Assembly: GCA_035299025.1 (NCBI GenBank)
Contig: DATGXK010000007.1
Location: forward strand, 1,488,001 to 1,552,000
Source: Leadbetterella sp035299025
GTDB lineage: Bacteria > Bacteroidota > Bacteroidia > Cytophagales > Spirosomataceae
Direction of reading: 5' to 3'
DNA length: 64,000 nt
The notes below the pieces were generated by a model. The model did no database searches. It saw only the letters and a program-made list of their open reading frames with translations, and was not told the DNA's origin. Positions 44,894 to 53,789 of the stretch are shown one piece after another; position 1 is the first letter of the stretch; each line of letters begins with the position of its first letter. Position numbers and translations under genes: made by a program.

Positions 44894-46171
44894 ATGAAAA
44901 ATAGAATCCCAGTTCTGTTACTCGTTTTGATATTACTTTTTTCGTTTCAGAACTTTACTCAGGCCCAAAAGAAATTGAAGCCAGAGAGGTTTGGATTCCA
45001 TTTTAAAGGCCTTCGCCAGAAAACTGCCAAGCTAAAATTTGATTTGTACTCAAATCTTATTGTTGTAAAAGTAAAAATCGACAATTCGGATACTTTAAAT
45101 TTTATCTTAGACACCGGTGTTAGCTCGTTTATTATTACCGACCCTACCATAGCCCAAAAACTAAATCTAGAGTTTACAAGACAAGTAAAAATAAATGGAG
45201 CGGGCGAAAAAGAATTTATAAAAGCAAATGTGTCTATAGGCCACACCATAGATTTGGGCTTTGTAAAAGCCGAAAGGCAAAATTTGGTGGTTTTGGAGGA
45301 GGATATTCTGAAACTCTCCGAATATATGGGTATTCCGATTCACGGTATTTTTGGACATGACCTCTTCGAAAGATTTGTGGTTACCGTAGATTTTGGTGAC
45401 AGAGAGATTTATTTGCGAAACCACGAAAAATTTAAAGTCCGAAAATCGATGGGCGAAAAATATCCGTTGGTAGTGACGCAGTCAAAGCCGTACATTGAAG
45501 CCATAGAAATGGCTCAAAATGATGAAAATGACTTCACAAAACTTAGACTCGTGATAGACACCGGAGCTGGCCATGCACTGCTATTGAATACCCAAGACAA
45601 CCCACCTATTCATCTGCCAGACAAAGTGATAAGGGCAAATCTGGGCAGGGGTCTCAATGGCAACATTGATGGACATATAGGTAGAATCGAGAAATTCAGA
45701 ATAGGAAAATACGAATTTAAAGATGTTTTGGCGTCATTTCCAGACAGCCTTTCCTTTAGCATTAAATTCAATGAAGATTATGAAGGGCGGCAAGGCAGCA
45801 TTGGAGGTGAATTTCTTCGCAGATTTGTGATAACCTTCGATTACAGAAATGGCTACCTCATATTAAAACCGCTTAAAAGTAAATATCGTGAGACTTTCGA
45901 ACACGACATGAGTGGTATGGAGGTGCGAGCAAAAGGAGATGGCTTTGACGAATATTTCGTAACTTTTGTAACGCCGGGTTCTCAAGCCGATCAGGCAGGT
46001 GTAAAAGAAAATGATCAGATTATTTTCATGAACAACAAACATTTCAAAAACCTTACTATCAATGATATATACAAAAACCTAAGCAAGAAAGAAGGTACGG
46101 ATATTGAACTATTCCTTAGAAGAGAAGGAGAGTTGAAATTCTGCTATTTTAAATTGAAAAGGGTTATTTGA
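44894..46171 (+). CDS. Exported aspartyl protease with PDZ domain
   Basis: A 425-residue protein with a signal peptide ending near TQAQ. It carries two retropepsin-like active-site motifs, LDTGVSSF near 72 and VIDTGAGHALLL near 222, so one chain holds both halves of an aspartic protease. A C-terminal PDZ domain (about 345-420) includes TPGSQADQAGVKENDQIIFM. Such proteins are periplasmic or surface proteases of Bacteroidota with unknown targets. It stands alone, divergent from rlmN. Confidence 0.88.
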   Translation: MKNRIPVLLLVLILLFSFQNFTQAQKKLKPERFGFHFKGLRQKTAKLKFDLYSNLIVVKVKIDNSDTLNFILDTGVSSFIITDPTIAQKLNLEFTRQVKINGAGEKEFIKANVSIGHTIDLGFVKAERQNLVVLEEDILKLSEYMGIPIHGIFGHDLFERFVVTVDFGDREIYLRNHEKFKVRKSMGEKYPLVVTQSKPYIEAIEMAQNDENDFTKLRLVIDTGAGHALLLNTQDNPPIHLPDKVIRANLGRGLNGNIDGHIGRIEKFRIGKYEFKDVLASFPDSLSFSIKFNEDYEGRQGSIGGEFLRRFVITFDYRNGYLILKPLKSKYRETFEHDMSGMEVRAKGDGFDEYFVTFVTPGSQADQAGVKENDQIIFMNNKHFKNLTINDIYKNLSKKEGTDIELFLRREGELKFCYFKLKRVI

Positions 46172-46215
46172 AAATTTTGGTCCATTCTCAACAAGGCAAA
46201 GTTACAGAGTGATTT

Positions 46216-46362
46216 CTACTTTTTAGGAACGCCAAAGGCAGCTAGCATTTCATTCGCTTTTTGCATTTTTTTAGGTGCAAGAACTTTTTTTGAAAGTGCA
46301 TTCAATTTTTTATCTACTACAATAATAGGTAGCTTTTGTGCATTTAACTGATCGACAATCAT
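46216..46362 (-). CDS. 48-residue protein overlapping DUF6934 gene
   Basis: A small open frame of 48 codons that begins ATG at 46362 and ends TAG at 46216. Its start overlaps the stop of the DUF6934 gene (ATGA), which is typical of translational coupling and of toxin-antitoxin or similar two-gene units. It is basic, with KKLNALSKKVLAPKKMQK, and ends FGVPKK. No family is recognised. Reading is supported mainly by the overlap. Confidence 0.55.
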   Translation of the reverse strand: MIVDQLNAQKLPIIVVDKKLNALSKKVLAPKKMQKANEMLAAFGVPKK

Positions 46363-46805
46363 GATAGTTTTTTAATTAAAAATGCCTGATAATCTTTCCC
46401 CAAAACGAAATCTTCCCAAATTCCATTCATATCCAATCCAAAAATATTAAAATCCGAACGAATTTCCAAATAGTTAATTGAGATACCCATTCTGTACAAT
46501 CTTGTTCGTGAATTGGTACTCCCTGTGGCGAAAACATGTGCATCAGGATACCTTTCAAAAAATGCGTATACGGTAGAAGCAACTGTAGCAAGTACCTTTT
46601 GACTATCTCCATTATTCGTAACCCTCAAATCATTAATGGTTTCCTTCTCCTCATCAAAATCACCAAATGCTAGATTAAAAATACCTCTGACACTGGTTTC
46701 TGAATACTGAACCATTTTCTTCACTGTTCCCTTCGGACCAACGCTTTCGAACTGAAAAACCATTTTAGAGTCGTCGGATTTATAGAGATATTTGGGCAAA
46801 TGCAT
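46359..46805 (-). CDS. DUF6934 family protein
   Basis: A 148-residue cytosolic protein that I recognise as the DUF6934 type: YKSDDSKMVFQFESVGPKGT at the front, LAFGDFDEEKETINDLRVTN, then STVYAFFERYPDAHVFATGS and NSRTRLYRMGI. The function of the family is not known. It is often followed by a short ORF that overlaps it by ATGA, as here, which suggests a two-component unit such as a toxin-antitoxin pair; this is inference. Confidence 0.75.
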   Translation of the reverse strand: MHLPKYLYKSDDSKMVFQFESVGPKGTVKKMVQYSETSVRGIFNLAFGDFDEEKETINDLRVTNNGDSQKVLATVASTVYAFFERYPDAHVFATGSTNSRTRLYRMGISINYLEIRSDFNIFGLDMNGIWEDFVLGKDYQAFLIKKLS

Positions 46806-46830
46806 TGTAGCTAATTTGAAATTTATAAAC

Positions 46831-47598
46831 CTAAAAACTATAGCTCAGATTCAGACCCAATCCTCTAATTCCCAAATAAGGAACAGGCTTTACAGACTTA
46901 ATTTCGGCTTTTTCTCCAGCAATGTCCAAGGCAAAATATTCTCCCGAAAGACCAAAACGTTCGGTTATTTTATCCTTGAGATATACTTTTTCGTCCTCTG
47001 AAAGTTTTGAGAGTAACTCTGTTTGTGCCACAGCATAAAACGCTTTGGCCTTTCCAAAATGCGGCCCAATAACAACCAAATCGACTCCCATCCTGTTCCA
47101 TTTCCATTGTTTTCCTACCAATAAACCACCTGAAATAGTATTAAAAGTAAAATTCACTGGAGTTTTAACATCCACTATAAGGCCTTTGTAAAGAACGGCT
47201 AAAGATGCTGGCACGGCCATATCAAAGTCTTCATATTGCCCAAATAGTGCCACAAAAGGCCTATTTTTCTTTTTTCCAATATAATACCTGAGTTCAGGAG
47301 CGTAACCCCTAACACCTACCCGAGCTTCGTTCATAAAAATATACTTGAACTTAATGCCCGTAATTCCCACACCATACCTTTTGGCCAGGGTATCTACTTG
47401 TGTACCTAACGGAATAAGCGATTTTTGACGATAAAAAAAAGTATTATTGAAAGACAGTTTTTTGGTCAACATTCGTTCGTATTGCAAAGAGTAAGTTTGG
47501 GTTAGTGGACCGGCAACATTGAATTTTATAGCGTTTTTTTGCTGTGAAAATCCAGAAAACGAAATGCTAGAAAGTATAAGAAAAACGAAAAAACGCAT
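46831..47598 (-). CDS. DUF3575-like exported protein
   Basis: A 255-residue protein with signal peptide to about residue 18 (FSGFSQ). The body is a small outer-membrane beta barrel: SLQYERMLTKKLSFNNTFFY, RVGVRGYAPELRYYIG and a C-terminal LNLSYSF strand with aromatic end. The alternation fits DUF3575-type proteins. Its start is joined to the threonine aldolase stop (1-bp overlap). Function is unknown. Confidence 0.7.
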   Translation of the reverse strand: MRFFVFLILSSISFSGFSQQKNAIKFNVAGPLTQTYSLQYERMLTKKLSFNNTFFYRQKSLIPLGTQVDTLAKRYGVGITGIKFKYIFMNEARVGVRGYAPELRYYIGKKKNRPFVALFGQYEDFDMAVPASLAVLYKGLIVDVKTPVNFTFNTISGGLLVGKQWKWNRMGVDLVVIGPHFGKAKAFYAVAQTELLSKLSEDEKVYLKDKITERFGLSGEYFALDIAGEKAEIKSVKPVPYLGIRGLGLNLSYSF

Positions 47599-48623
47599 TA
47601 TTTACTGATTTGGGTTAATATTTTTTCGAGCAAATTCAAATCTTCGGTTTTGAAATCTAAATGGGTAACAAACCTTACCAATTGCGGACCAAAAGCCACT
47701 GCACCTACTCTATTCTGTTTTAAAACCTCCAAAAACTCTGTATTTGTCCAATTTTCAACTAACTCAAAAATCACAATATTAGTATCAATTGGCATTATTT
47801 CTTTGACAAAAGAACATTTTCTAAGTATTTGTCCAATTGCCTTTGCATTTGCATGATCTTCTTTGAGTCTCGCTACATTATTATCTAAAGCATAAATACC
47901 AGCTGCTGCCAAATATCCAGCCTGACGCCAGCCTCCACCAAATGACTTACGAATTCTCCTTGATTTTTTTATAAAATCTACATTTCCCAAAAGTAGTGAG
48001 CCAACGGGTGCACCCAATCCTTTTGACAAACAAATGGAAATGGAATCAAAAGCACCTCCAAAGTCTCTCGGAGTCTCCGAAGTCTCGACTAAAGCATTGA
48101 AAAGTCTAGCTCCATCCAAATGAAACTTAAGGCCTTTTTCTTGACAAACTTCCTTAATCTTTAGTATTTCAGCGAAATCATAAATAGATCCGCCGCCCTT
48201 GTTCATAGTATTTTCTAACGAAACCAACCTACTCAAAGGCAAATGAATGTCTTCTGGATTGTTAAACGCACCTCTCACCTGCTCAGCGGTTATTCTGCCT
48301 TTATCTCCATCTATCAATTTTACAGAAGCATGGGCATTTGAAGCAATTCCACCGCCTTCGTAAAGATAAATATGCGAATATTTATCACAAATCACCTCAG
48401 AACCCGGGAACAAATGAGCTTTCACGGCAATCTGGTTGGTCATGGTGCCAGAAGTACAGAAAAGTGCCGCTTCCATCCCAAACATCTCGGCAGCTTTGTT
48501 TTCTAATGCCTTTACTGTTGGATCACCTCCAAAAACATCGTCGCCAACTTCGGCTGAAAACATGGCTTCCAGCATCTCTTTTGAGGGTTTAGTTACCGTA
48601 TCGCTTCTTAAATCTATCGTCAT
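47598..48623 (-). CDS. ltaE: Low-specificity threonine aldolase
   Basis: A 341-residue PLP enzyme cleaving L-threonine or allo-threonine to glycine and acetaldehyde. It shows DLRSDTVTKPSKEMLEAM at the start, SEVICDKYSHIYLYEGGG, FHLDGARLFNALV, and the PLP lysine in SICLSKGLGAPVGS. Length is typical. It precedes the DUF3575 gene by 1 bp of overlap. Confidence 0.93.
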   Translation of the reverse strand: MTIDLRSDTVTKPSKEMLEAMFSAEVGDDVFGGDPTVKALENKAAEMFGMEAALFCTSGTMTNQIAVKAHLFPGSEVICDKYSHIYLYEGGGIASNAHASVKLIDGDKGRITAEQVRGAFNNPEDIHLPLSRLVSLENTMNKGGGSIYDFAEILKIKEVCQEKGLKFHLDGARLFNALVETSETPRDFGGAFDSISICLSKGLGAPVGSLLLGNVDFIKKSRRIRKSFGGGWRQAGYLAAAGIYALDNNVARLKEDHANAKAIGQILRKCSFVKEIMPIDTNIVIFELVENWTNTEFLEVLKQNRVGAVAFGPQLVRFVTHLDFKTEDLNLLEKILTQISK

Positions 48624-48834
48624 TTGCAGTTTATAATTCGAGAATTACAAAGTTAGAAGGTTAATTTGTTAATTCGACAATTTGTTTAACGGTTAATGTT
48701 TTTTGAAGAAGAATATCCTGACTACTTAGAAATTTGACTAATTCTGGGTAAAATTAGATAATTGGCAAATTAACACATTAACAAATTACTATCATTTCCA
48801 AGTTTTCCTTATTTTTACTAAAAAATCAATCTTT

Positions 48835-49296
48835 ATGCCGGTATTCAACCTCAATATCAATAACAAAGTCTATAAAATCACCGCTGAGGCCGATATGCCT
48901 TTGGTGTGGGCTATCAGAGATTTGGCCAATTTGAAAGGCACAAAATTTGGCTGTGGAATGGCCCATTGTGGTGCCTGCACGGTTCACCTTGATGGGCAGC
49001 CGATTCGTTCTTGCCAAATGCCGCTTTCTGCATTATCGAAAAAAGCCAAAATTACTACGATAGAGGGTATTGCAGAGCCAACTCTTCATGCCGTACAAAA
49101 GGCATGGATAGAAGAACAAGTGCCGCAGTGTGGCTATTGCCAATCAGGTCAGATAATGTCAGCGGTAGCTTTGTTGAAAACCAACAAAAACCCGAATGAT
49201 GAGGAAATATTGGCCGCCATGGAAGGCAATTTGTGCCGTTGTGGAACCTACCAAAGAATTAACCAAGCCATCAAAAACGCCTCAAAAATGCTTTAA
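48835..49296 (+). CDS. iorA: [2Fe-2S] subunit of a molybdenum hydroxylase (IorA-like)
   Basis: A 153-residue small subunit. First cluster: FGCGMAHCGACTVHLDGQ then RSC near 60, the plant-type [2Fe-2S] motif. Second cluster: PQCGYCQSGQ and NLCRCGTYQRI at the C-terminal part. It transfers electrons from the molybdopterin subunit encoded 2 bp downstream. Length and order match isoquinoline 1-oxidoreductase alpha. Confidence 0.93.
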   Translation: MPVFNLNINNKVYKITAEADMPLVWAIRDLANLKGTKFGCGMAHCGACTVHLDGQPIRSCQMPLSALSKKAKITTIEGIAEPTLHAVQKAWIEEQVPQCGYCQSGQIMSAVALLKTNKNPNDEEILAAMEGNLCRCGTYQRINQAIKNASKML

Positions 49297-49298
49297 TC

Positions 49299-51443
49299 AT
49301 GAAAAATAACAGAAGAGAATTCATCAAAAACCTCGGATTGACTGGTATTGGATTGAGCATCGGTATAGATGGTTTTTCCAAAAATGTCGCCCTCAAAAAA
49401 CTTACGCCAGCCACGCTGGCTTTGGAGATAAATCCGTTTATAATTATTGAAAATTCGGGCAAAATCACCCTTGTGAATAGCCGACCAGACATGGGTCAAG
49501 GCTCTACACAGGCTGTTCCATCGCTTTTGGCTGAGGAATTAGAAGTCAGTCTAGATCAAGTGAGCATCATACAGTCAGACGGTAGAAGCAAATACGGAAG
49601 CCAACAATCTGGCGGAAGTAGCTCAGTTAGAGGACTTTGGATGCCGCTGAGACAAGCTGGAGCAGCTGCTAAAGAAATGCTCATCAAAGCCGCTGCCGAA
49701 AAATGGGGTGTAAATGCAGCCGATTGTTACGCCGAAGCTGGAAAAATATTCTTGAAAGGCTCACAAAAAAGTGTGACCTACGGTGAAGTGGCAGATTTGG
49801 CCTCGACTTATCAAGTGCCGAAAAATCCAAAACTAAAAGACCCAAAAGATTTTAAGATTATTGGCAAATACAACAAACGTCTTGACGTTCCTGATAGAGT
49901 TTCTGGAAAAGCCATTTATGGAATAGACGCTGAAATTCCAGGTATGGTGTACGCCAAAGTAGTTCATTCGCCAAGAATTCACGATTCTATAGCTTCAATT
50001 GATGATGCCGCTGCCAGAAAGGTTGTGGGTGTTCTAGACGTCATAAAAATAGAAAGAGCCATGCCGCATACCAAAGTGGATGCTGTGGCCGTAATTGCTC
50101 AAAACCAATGGGCAGCACTAAAAGGGGCAAAAGCCTTGACTGTTAATTGGAAGTCAGAAAGTGGAAAGTATCTCAACCAAAATACCTCAGAATATTTTGA
50201 AGCTGCCTACGAAGCGGCCAAAAAGCCAGGTATTAGAGCAGAAGAAAAAGGAGATTTTGATGCTCATTTTGAGTCAGCAAGTACCAAATTGGAAGCCGTT
50301 TACGAAACACCATTTCTTGCCCATGCGGCCATTGAGTCTGAAAATGCCACTGTTCATATAAAAGACGACGGTACAGTGGAAGTTTGGGCTCCTATTCAAG
50401 GGCCAGATGGAGCTTTGAGCCAAGTAGCTCAATATCTGGGAGTTCCGGAAGAAAAAGTAAAAATAAATGTAACACTTTTGGGTGGTTCGTTTGGTAGAAA
50501 AGCCTACATGGATTTCTTAAATGAAGCTTGTGACATTTCTCGAAAAATCAAGAAACCCGTGAAAGTACTTTGGACCAAGGAAGACGACATTTCTCAAGGA
50601 CCATACCGTCCGGCCATGCTTAGTCGTATGCAGGGCGTTATAGAAAACGGTCGTGCCAAAGCCTTCCACCACCAAGCTATTGGTGAATCTATTGCAGGTC
50701 AGGTATTTAATGGTTTAAGACCTAACACTGCCGACGATTGGTTGAGCGGTGAGCTTAGCCAAGAAAATCACCAATATAATTTCGAAGTTAACAAAGTTTC
50801 TTACTCTAGGGTAAAAACCAGTATTCCAGTTGTTTGGTGGAGAAGCGTGTATGCTTCTAACTTTGGTTGGGGACAAGAATGTTTTATAGATGAAATGGCC
50901 CACGAAGCCAAAAAAGACCCTTTGGAGTTTAGATTAGGCTTGTTGAAAAATGCCCCAAGATTTACAAATGTTTTGAATCTTTTGGCCGAAAAAGCGGACT
51001 ACAAAACACCTCTACCAGCAGGAAAAGCAAAAGGAATCGCCGTTTTTCGTTCTTTTGACTCGATATCTGCGGCTTGTGTGTTTGTTTCGAAAACTGACAA
51101 CGGCATAAAGATAGACAAAGTGGTTTCGGTAATTGACTGCGGAATGTTTGTAAACCCCGACAACGTAAAAGCCCAAACCGAAGGAAACATCATTATGGGT
51201 ATTCAGGCAGCAACAAAAGGTGGTATAACCTTCGAAAACAACCAATGTGTGCAGTCCAACTACCATGATTATCAAGTACTTCGTAACTCCGAAACGCCAA
51301 AAATGGAAATATACATCGTAGAAAATTACGAACGCCCGGGAGGTGTGGGAGAACCAGGCCTTCCTCCTATCGCTCCAGCCCTAGGCAACGCCATTTTTAA
51401 TTTGACGGGGAAAAGAGAGAGGAAATTGCCGTTGGGGGTGTGA
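49299..51443 (+). CDS. iorB: Molybdopterin subunit of aldehyde/isoquinoline-type oxidoreductase
   Basis: A 714-residue catalytic subunit of the xanthine dehydrogenase family, with molybdenum cytosine dinucleotide-type layout. The front KNNRREFIKNLGLTGIGLSI holds a twin-arginine signal (Arg5-Arg6), so the pair is folded with its cofactor and then exported to the periplasm. Features: GGSFGRKAYMDFLNEA near 395, RSVYASNFGWGQECF, and the active-site Glu in GVGEPGLPPIAP near the end. Substrate is not defined. No maturation factor of the XdhC type lies nearby. Confidence 0.9.
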   Translation: MKNNRREFIKNLGLTGIGLSIGIDGFSKNVALKKLTPATLALEINPFIIIENSGKITLVNSRPDMGQGSTQAVPSLLAEELEVSLDQVSIIQSDGRSKYGSQQSGGSSSVRGLWMPLRQAGAAAKEMLIKAAAEKWGVNAADCYAEAGKIFLKGSQKSVTYGEVADLASTYQVPKNPKLKDPKDFKIIGKYNKRLDVPDRVSGKAIYGIDAEIPGMVYAKVVHSPRIHDSIASIDDAAARKVVGVLDVIKIERAMPHTKVDAVAVIAQNQWAALKGAKALTVNWKSESGKYLNQNTSEYFEAAYEAAKKPGIRAEEKGDFDAHFESASTKLEAVYETPFLAHAAIESENATVHIKDDGTVEVWAPIQGPDGALSQVAQYLGVPEEKVKINVTLLGGSFGRKAYMDFLNEACDISRKIKKPVKVLWTKEDDISQGPYRPAMLSRMQGVIENGRAKAFHHQAIGESIAGQVFNGLRPNTADDWLSGELSQENHQYNFEVNKVSYSRVKTSIPVVWWRSVYASNFGWGQECFIDEMAHEAKKDPLEFRLGLLKNAPRFTNVLNLLAEKADYKTPLPAGKAKGIAVFRSFDSISAACVFVSKTDNGIKIDKVVSVIDCGMFVNPDNVKAQTEGNIIMGIQAATKGGITFENNQCVQSNYHDYQVLRNSETPKMEIYIVENYERPGGVGEPGLPPIAPALGNAIFNLTGKRERKLPLGV

Positions 51444-51453
51444 GGAGCTATTA

Positions 51454-51489
51454 AAAAAGTAGGACAAATTTTATTTAGTCCTACTTTTT
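51454..51489. terminator. Bidirectional terminator between iorB and SIR2-like gene
   Basis: AAAAAGTAGGAC (51454-51465) pairs with GTCCTACTTTTT (51478-51489) in a 12-bp stem flanked by A and T runs. It serves both convergent genes. Confidence 0.8.
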
Positions 51490-51521
51490 AAGATTCCATA
51501 ATCAAGAATTAATTAAATCGA

Positions 51522-52577
51522 TTATTTCCAATATTCTGCAGGAACATAAAAAAACGGGCTTTCAACTGGAATTATCTCAAAAGGTGCTTTATTTCCATCG
51601 AAAATTTGTTCAAGATACCTTTTTATTCTTAAGGAATCGGCAAAGTCGTAACCTTGGGTAAAGACTTTGGTTCTATTAATTAAACCCTGAGGGCCAAGCT
51701 GGCTTTCAATATGTAAATCTGTTTTAAGGAGACTGAAAAAGGCTTTATCAATATCGCGATTGAACGAAGGAAAAGAATATCCTATTACAACAACGAATCT
51801 TGTTTCTTGGATATCAGAAAAAGTGAAACGATCTAGACTATGTTCCCATGCAAATTTCAGTTTATTCTTGACTTTGTTGTTCTTTACCTTTTGATAGATT
51901 TCAAAAAGCCTTTCAAAAACTTTGTCGTAACCTACAGATTCAGGAAATTCAATAATATCGTCCAAATTTGAACTACCATTAAAATTAACAATTTTACAAT
52001 GTAAATTATTTTTAACATTAGAGAAATCTAATTTTGAATTTTGATTTTCAAAATCTCTACAGAATGTTGCCTCCAACTGAAAGTCGTAATTCCATGAAAA
52101 GAAAGAAAATTGATAAGGTATCAATAATGTATTCCCTTTTCCTGTATTTATAGTCCTAATTAAATTTTCATATCTTCCTTCCAAAGTATTTTGGGTGGTA
52201 TTTGTTAATTCTTTCTTAGTCTCACGAAAATGGAAAAAATTAAAAAGCACTACTAGAAAAAGTTTATAATCTTCGTATTCCACCTTTAAATCTTGATCCC
52301 AGAGCCTTTTAGCATAAGTATCAATGCTTGCAACATTTTCTATTAAATCGGAGTATTTTAAACAAAAGTCTCTGAAATCATGATGTTTCATTTTCAAATC
52401 ATCAGTCAAACCAGAATAAACGGAAGTTTTTTGATTTGTTTCATTCAAAACAAAATAGCGAAACTTTTGAATTGCTCTAGCAATCTCGCTGACCATTGGA
52501 ATGGCATTCGCACTTGCTCCAGCACCTAAATAATAAACTATGCGATCATCATGATTTCTATTTAACTTTTCCCTCAT
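51522..52577 (-). CDS. SIR2-like domain protein
   Basis: A 351-residue protein with the SIR2-like nucleotide-binding start RIVYYLGAGASANAIP near 13-28, SFFSWNYDFQLEATF near 158 (the position of the NYD motif), and VVVIGYSFPSFNRDIDKAF near 265. These match SIR2-like NADase domains, many of which are antiphage effectors. No partner gene is visible: the nearest neighbours are iorAB and an intergenic repeat cluster. The enzymatic role is inferred from the family. A His residue of classical SIR2 cannot be placed with certainty. Confidence 0.75.
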   Translation of the reverse strand: MREKLNRNHDDRIVYYLGAGASANAIPMVSEIARAIQKFRYFVLNETNQKTSVYSGLTDDLKMKHHDFRDFCLKYSDLIENVASIDTYAKRLWDQDLKVEYEDYKLFLVVLFNFFHFRETKKELTNTTQNTLEGRYENLIRTINTGKGNTLLIPYQFSFFSWNYDFQLEATFCRDFENQNSKLDFSNVKNNLHCKIVNFNGSSNLDDIIEFPESVGYDKVFERLFEIYQKVKNNKVKNKLKFAWEHSLDRFTFSDIQETRFVVVIGYSFPSFNRDIDKAFFSLLKTDLHIESQLGPQGLINRTKVFTQGYDFADSLRIKRYLEQIFDGNKAPFEIIPVESPFFYVPAEYWK

Positions 52578-52796
52578 TTCTAATAATTATCTAACCTTAA
52601 AAATATGAATCAATTTACAAATGTCTGGAATAATTGTTGTTTATTTTAAACGTTTAGACTTTAAGAGCTTTTCAAGTTGATATTAACACACCAAGATTTG
52701 ATAAAATAGAAAATAATCATTTATCGTAAGGAGGCCTATTTACCGCCCATTCTGATTTTAGATTTATGCTAACTTCGGGTAAATTCTGAAATAATC

Positions 52797-52813
52797 CGAC
52801 CTCGCTGAGGTCG
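52797..52813 (+). repeat. REP-like palindrome, copy 1
   Basis: CGACCTCGCTGAGGTCG, a 7-bp stem around GCT, preceded by ATAATC. It is the best-preserved forward copy of the element clustered in 52793-53113, between the SIR2-like gene and the small exported protein. Confidence 0.75.
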
Positions 52814-52848
52814 TGAAATCTCGTTAAAAATCAAATTCTAATATAATT

Positions 52849-52865
52849 TGACCTCTCTGAGGTCA
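52849..52865 (+). repeat. REP-like palindrome, copy 2
   Basis: TGACCTCTCTGAGGTCA, compensated base changes at both ends of the stem (T..A in place of C..G), showing that the hairpin itself is conserved. Forward orientation, preceded by ATAATT. Confidence 0.7.
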
Positions 52866-52935
52866 AGAACATGCTCTACAAACATCAAAATTCTACATGA
52901 ACATTCATTGCAAACATCAAAATGCTAATACAATC

Positions 52936-52952
52936 CGACCTCGCCGAGGTCA
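52936..52952 (+). repeat. REP-like palindrome, copy 3
   Basis: CGACCTCGCCGAGGTCA, with one end mismatch; forward orientation, preceded by CAATC. Confidence 0.7.
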
Positions 52953-52976
52953 TTAAATACGGAAATTTCGGTAAGT

Positions 52977-53009
52977 TTCAACCTTAGAGAAGCCAGATTA
53001 TGTTAAACA
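52977..53009 (-). repeat. REP-like palindrome, degenerate copy 4
   Basis: TTCAACCTTAGAGAAGCCAG then ATTATGTTAAAC aligns with the reverse-orientation copy at 53032 but has several stem mismatches, so it is a decayed unit. Confidence 0.45.
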
Positions 53010-53031
53010 AAAGTAAAATATCTTACATCTT

Positions 53032-53048
53032 CGACCTCAGCGAGGTCG
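53032..53048 (-). repeat. REP-like palindrome, copy 5
   Basis: CGACCTCAGCGAGGTCG followed by GATTATGTT: the reverse complement of copy 1 with its flank, so opposite orientation. Confidence 0.75.
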
Positions 53049-53088
53049 GATTATGTTAAAATAAGAGCCCTTAGTCTTAGTACAACCT

Positions 53089-53105
53089 CGACCTCAGAGA
53101 GGTCG
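53089..53105 (-). repeat. REP-like palindrome, copy 6
   Basis: CGACCTCAGAGAGGTCG followed by GATTATTG; reverse orientation, last member of the cluster. Confidence 0.75.
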
Positions 53106-53306
53106 GATTATTGTCATACGATAGTAATTGAACGAATTTAAATACTACTTGGAATTAAGAGAAGGCAAAACAATCAAAAAAGCACAATACACTGACTGTA
53201 AATACTTTCAAATATACTCTGGTGAACAAATAATGAAAGGAATTTGCAACATTTGGCTCGAACATTTATCTTTAACATGTATTAACAACCTCAAAACTTG
53301 CTAATT

Positions 53307-53786
53307 ATGAAAAGCTTACTTCTAGTCCTTATATTTCCATTTTTGAATTTTTCGAATAGCGAAAAGGCGGTCTACGGTGGTCATAAACTGACTACGCAAG
53401 AAGCCGAACGGATTTTAGGTGAAACGTGCCATCTCAAAGAAAGTGGAAACGAAGAGAAAGCAGGAGGCCATAGATATAAAAGTACGCATATAGGCAACTC
53501 AAGTTCGAATCATGCCCTATATTTTATTTTTGAAAGTTATGAAGACGAACTTTCAGCCAAGAAAATCTTTGAAGATTTCAAAAATTCGAACCAATCATTA
53601 GAAGGTTTTGAAATGATAAATAATCTAGGCGACGAAGCCTTTTTTCACACAGATAAGGCAAATTTCGGTCTGGTAATAGCTCGAAAAGGTAATGAAATGA
53701 TCCGACTGAAAGTGAATAAGCTCAACGCTAATATTTCTATTTCGGAGCTCAAAAAAGTGGCTGCTGATATAATTGCACGTACCTAA
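53307..53786 (+). CDS. Small exported protein, unknown
   Basis: A 159-residue protein from the ATG at 53307; an in-frame start at 53298 adds three residues. Signal peptide ends near FSNS. The mature part starts KAVYGGHKLTTQEAERILGE and contains a segment SYEDELSAKKIFEDFK and LGDEAFFHTDKANFGLVIAR. This pattern, with an early GE-C-L and a late LGDEAFF, is typical of small secreted domains whose function I do not recognise. It is convergent with the DUF1080 gene, 3 bp apart. Confidence 0.6.
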   Translation: MKSLLLVLIFPFLNFSNSEKAVYGGHKLTTQEAERILGETCHLKESGNEEKAGGHRYKSTHIGNSSSNHALYFIFESYEDELSAKKIFEDFKNSNQSLEGFEMINNLGDEAFFHTDKANFGLVIARKGNEMIRLKVNKLNANISISELKKVAADIIART

Positions 53787-53789
53787 CTT

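Noticed and set aside
52793..53113. The repeat cluster considered as a CRISPR array.
   Set aside because: Units are palindromic, in both orientations, with irregular spacing of about 35-70 bp and no cas genes nearby; REP-like elements fit better.
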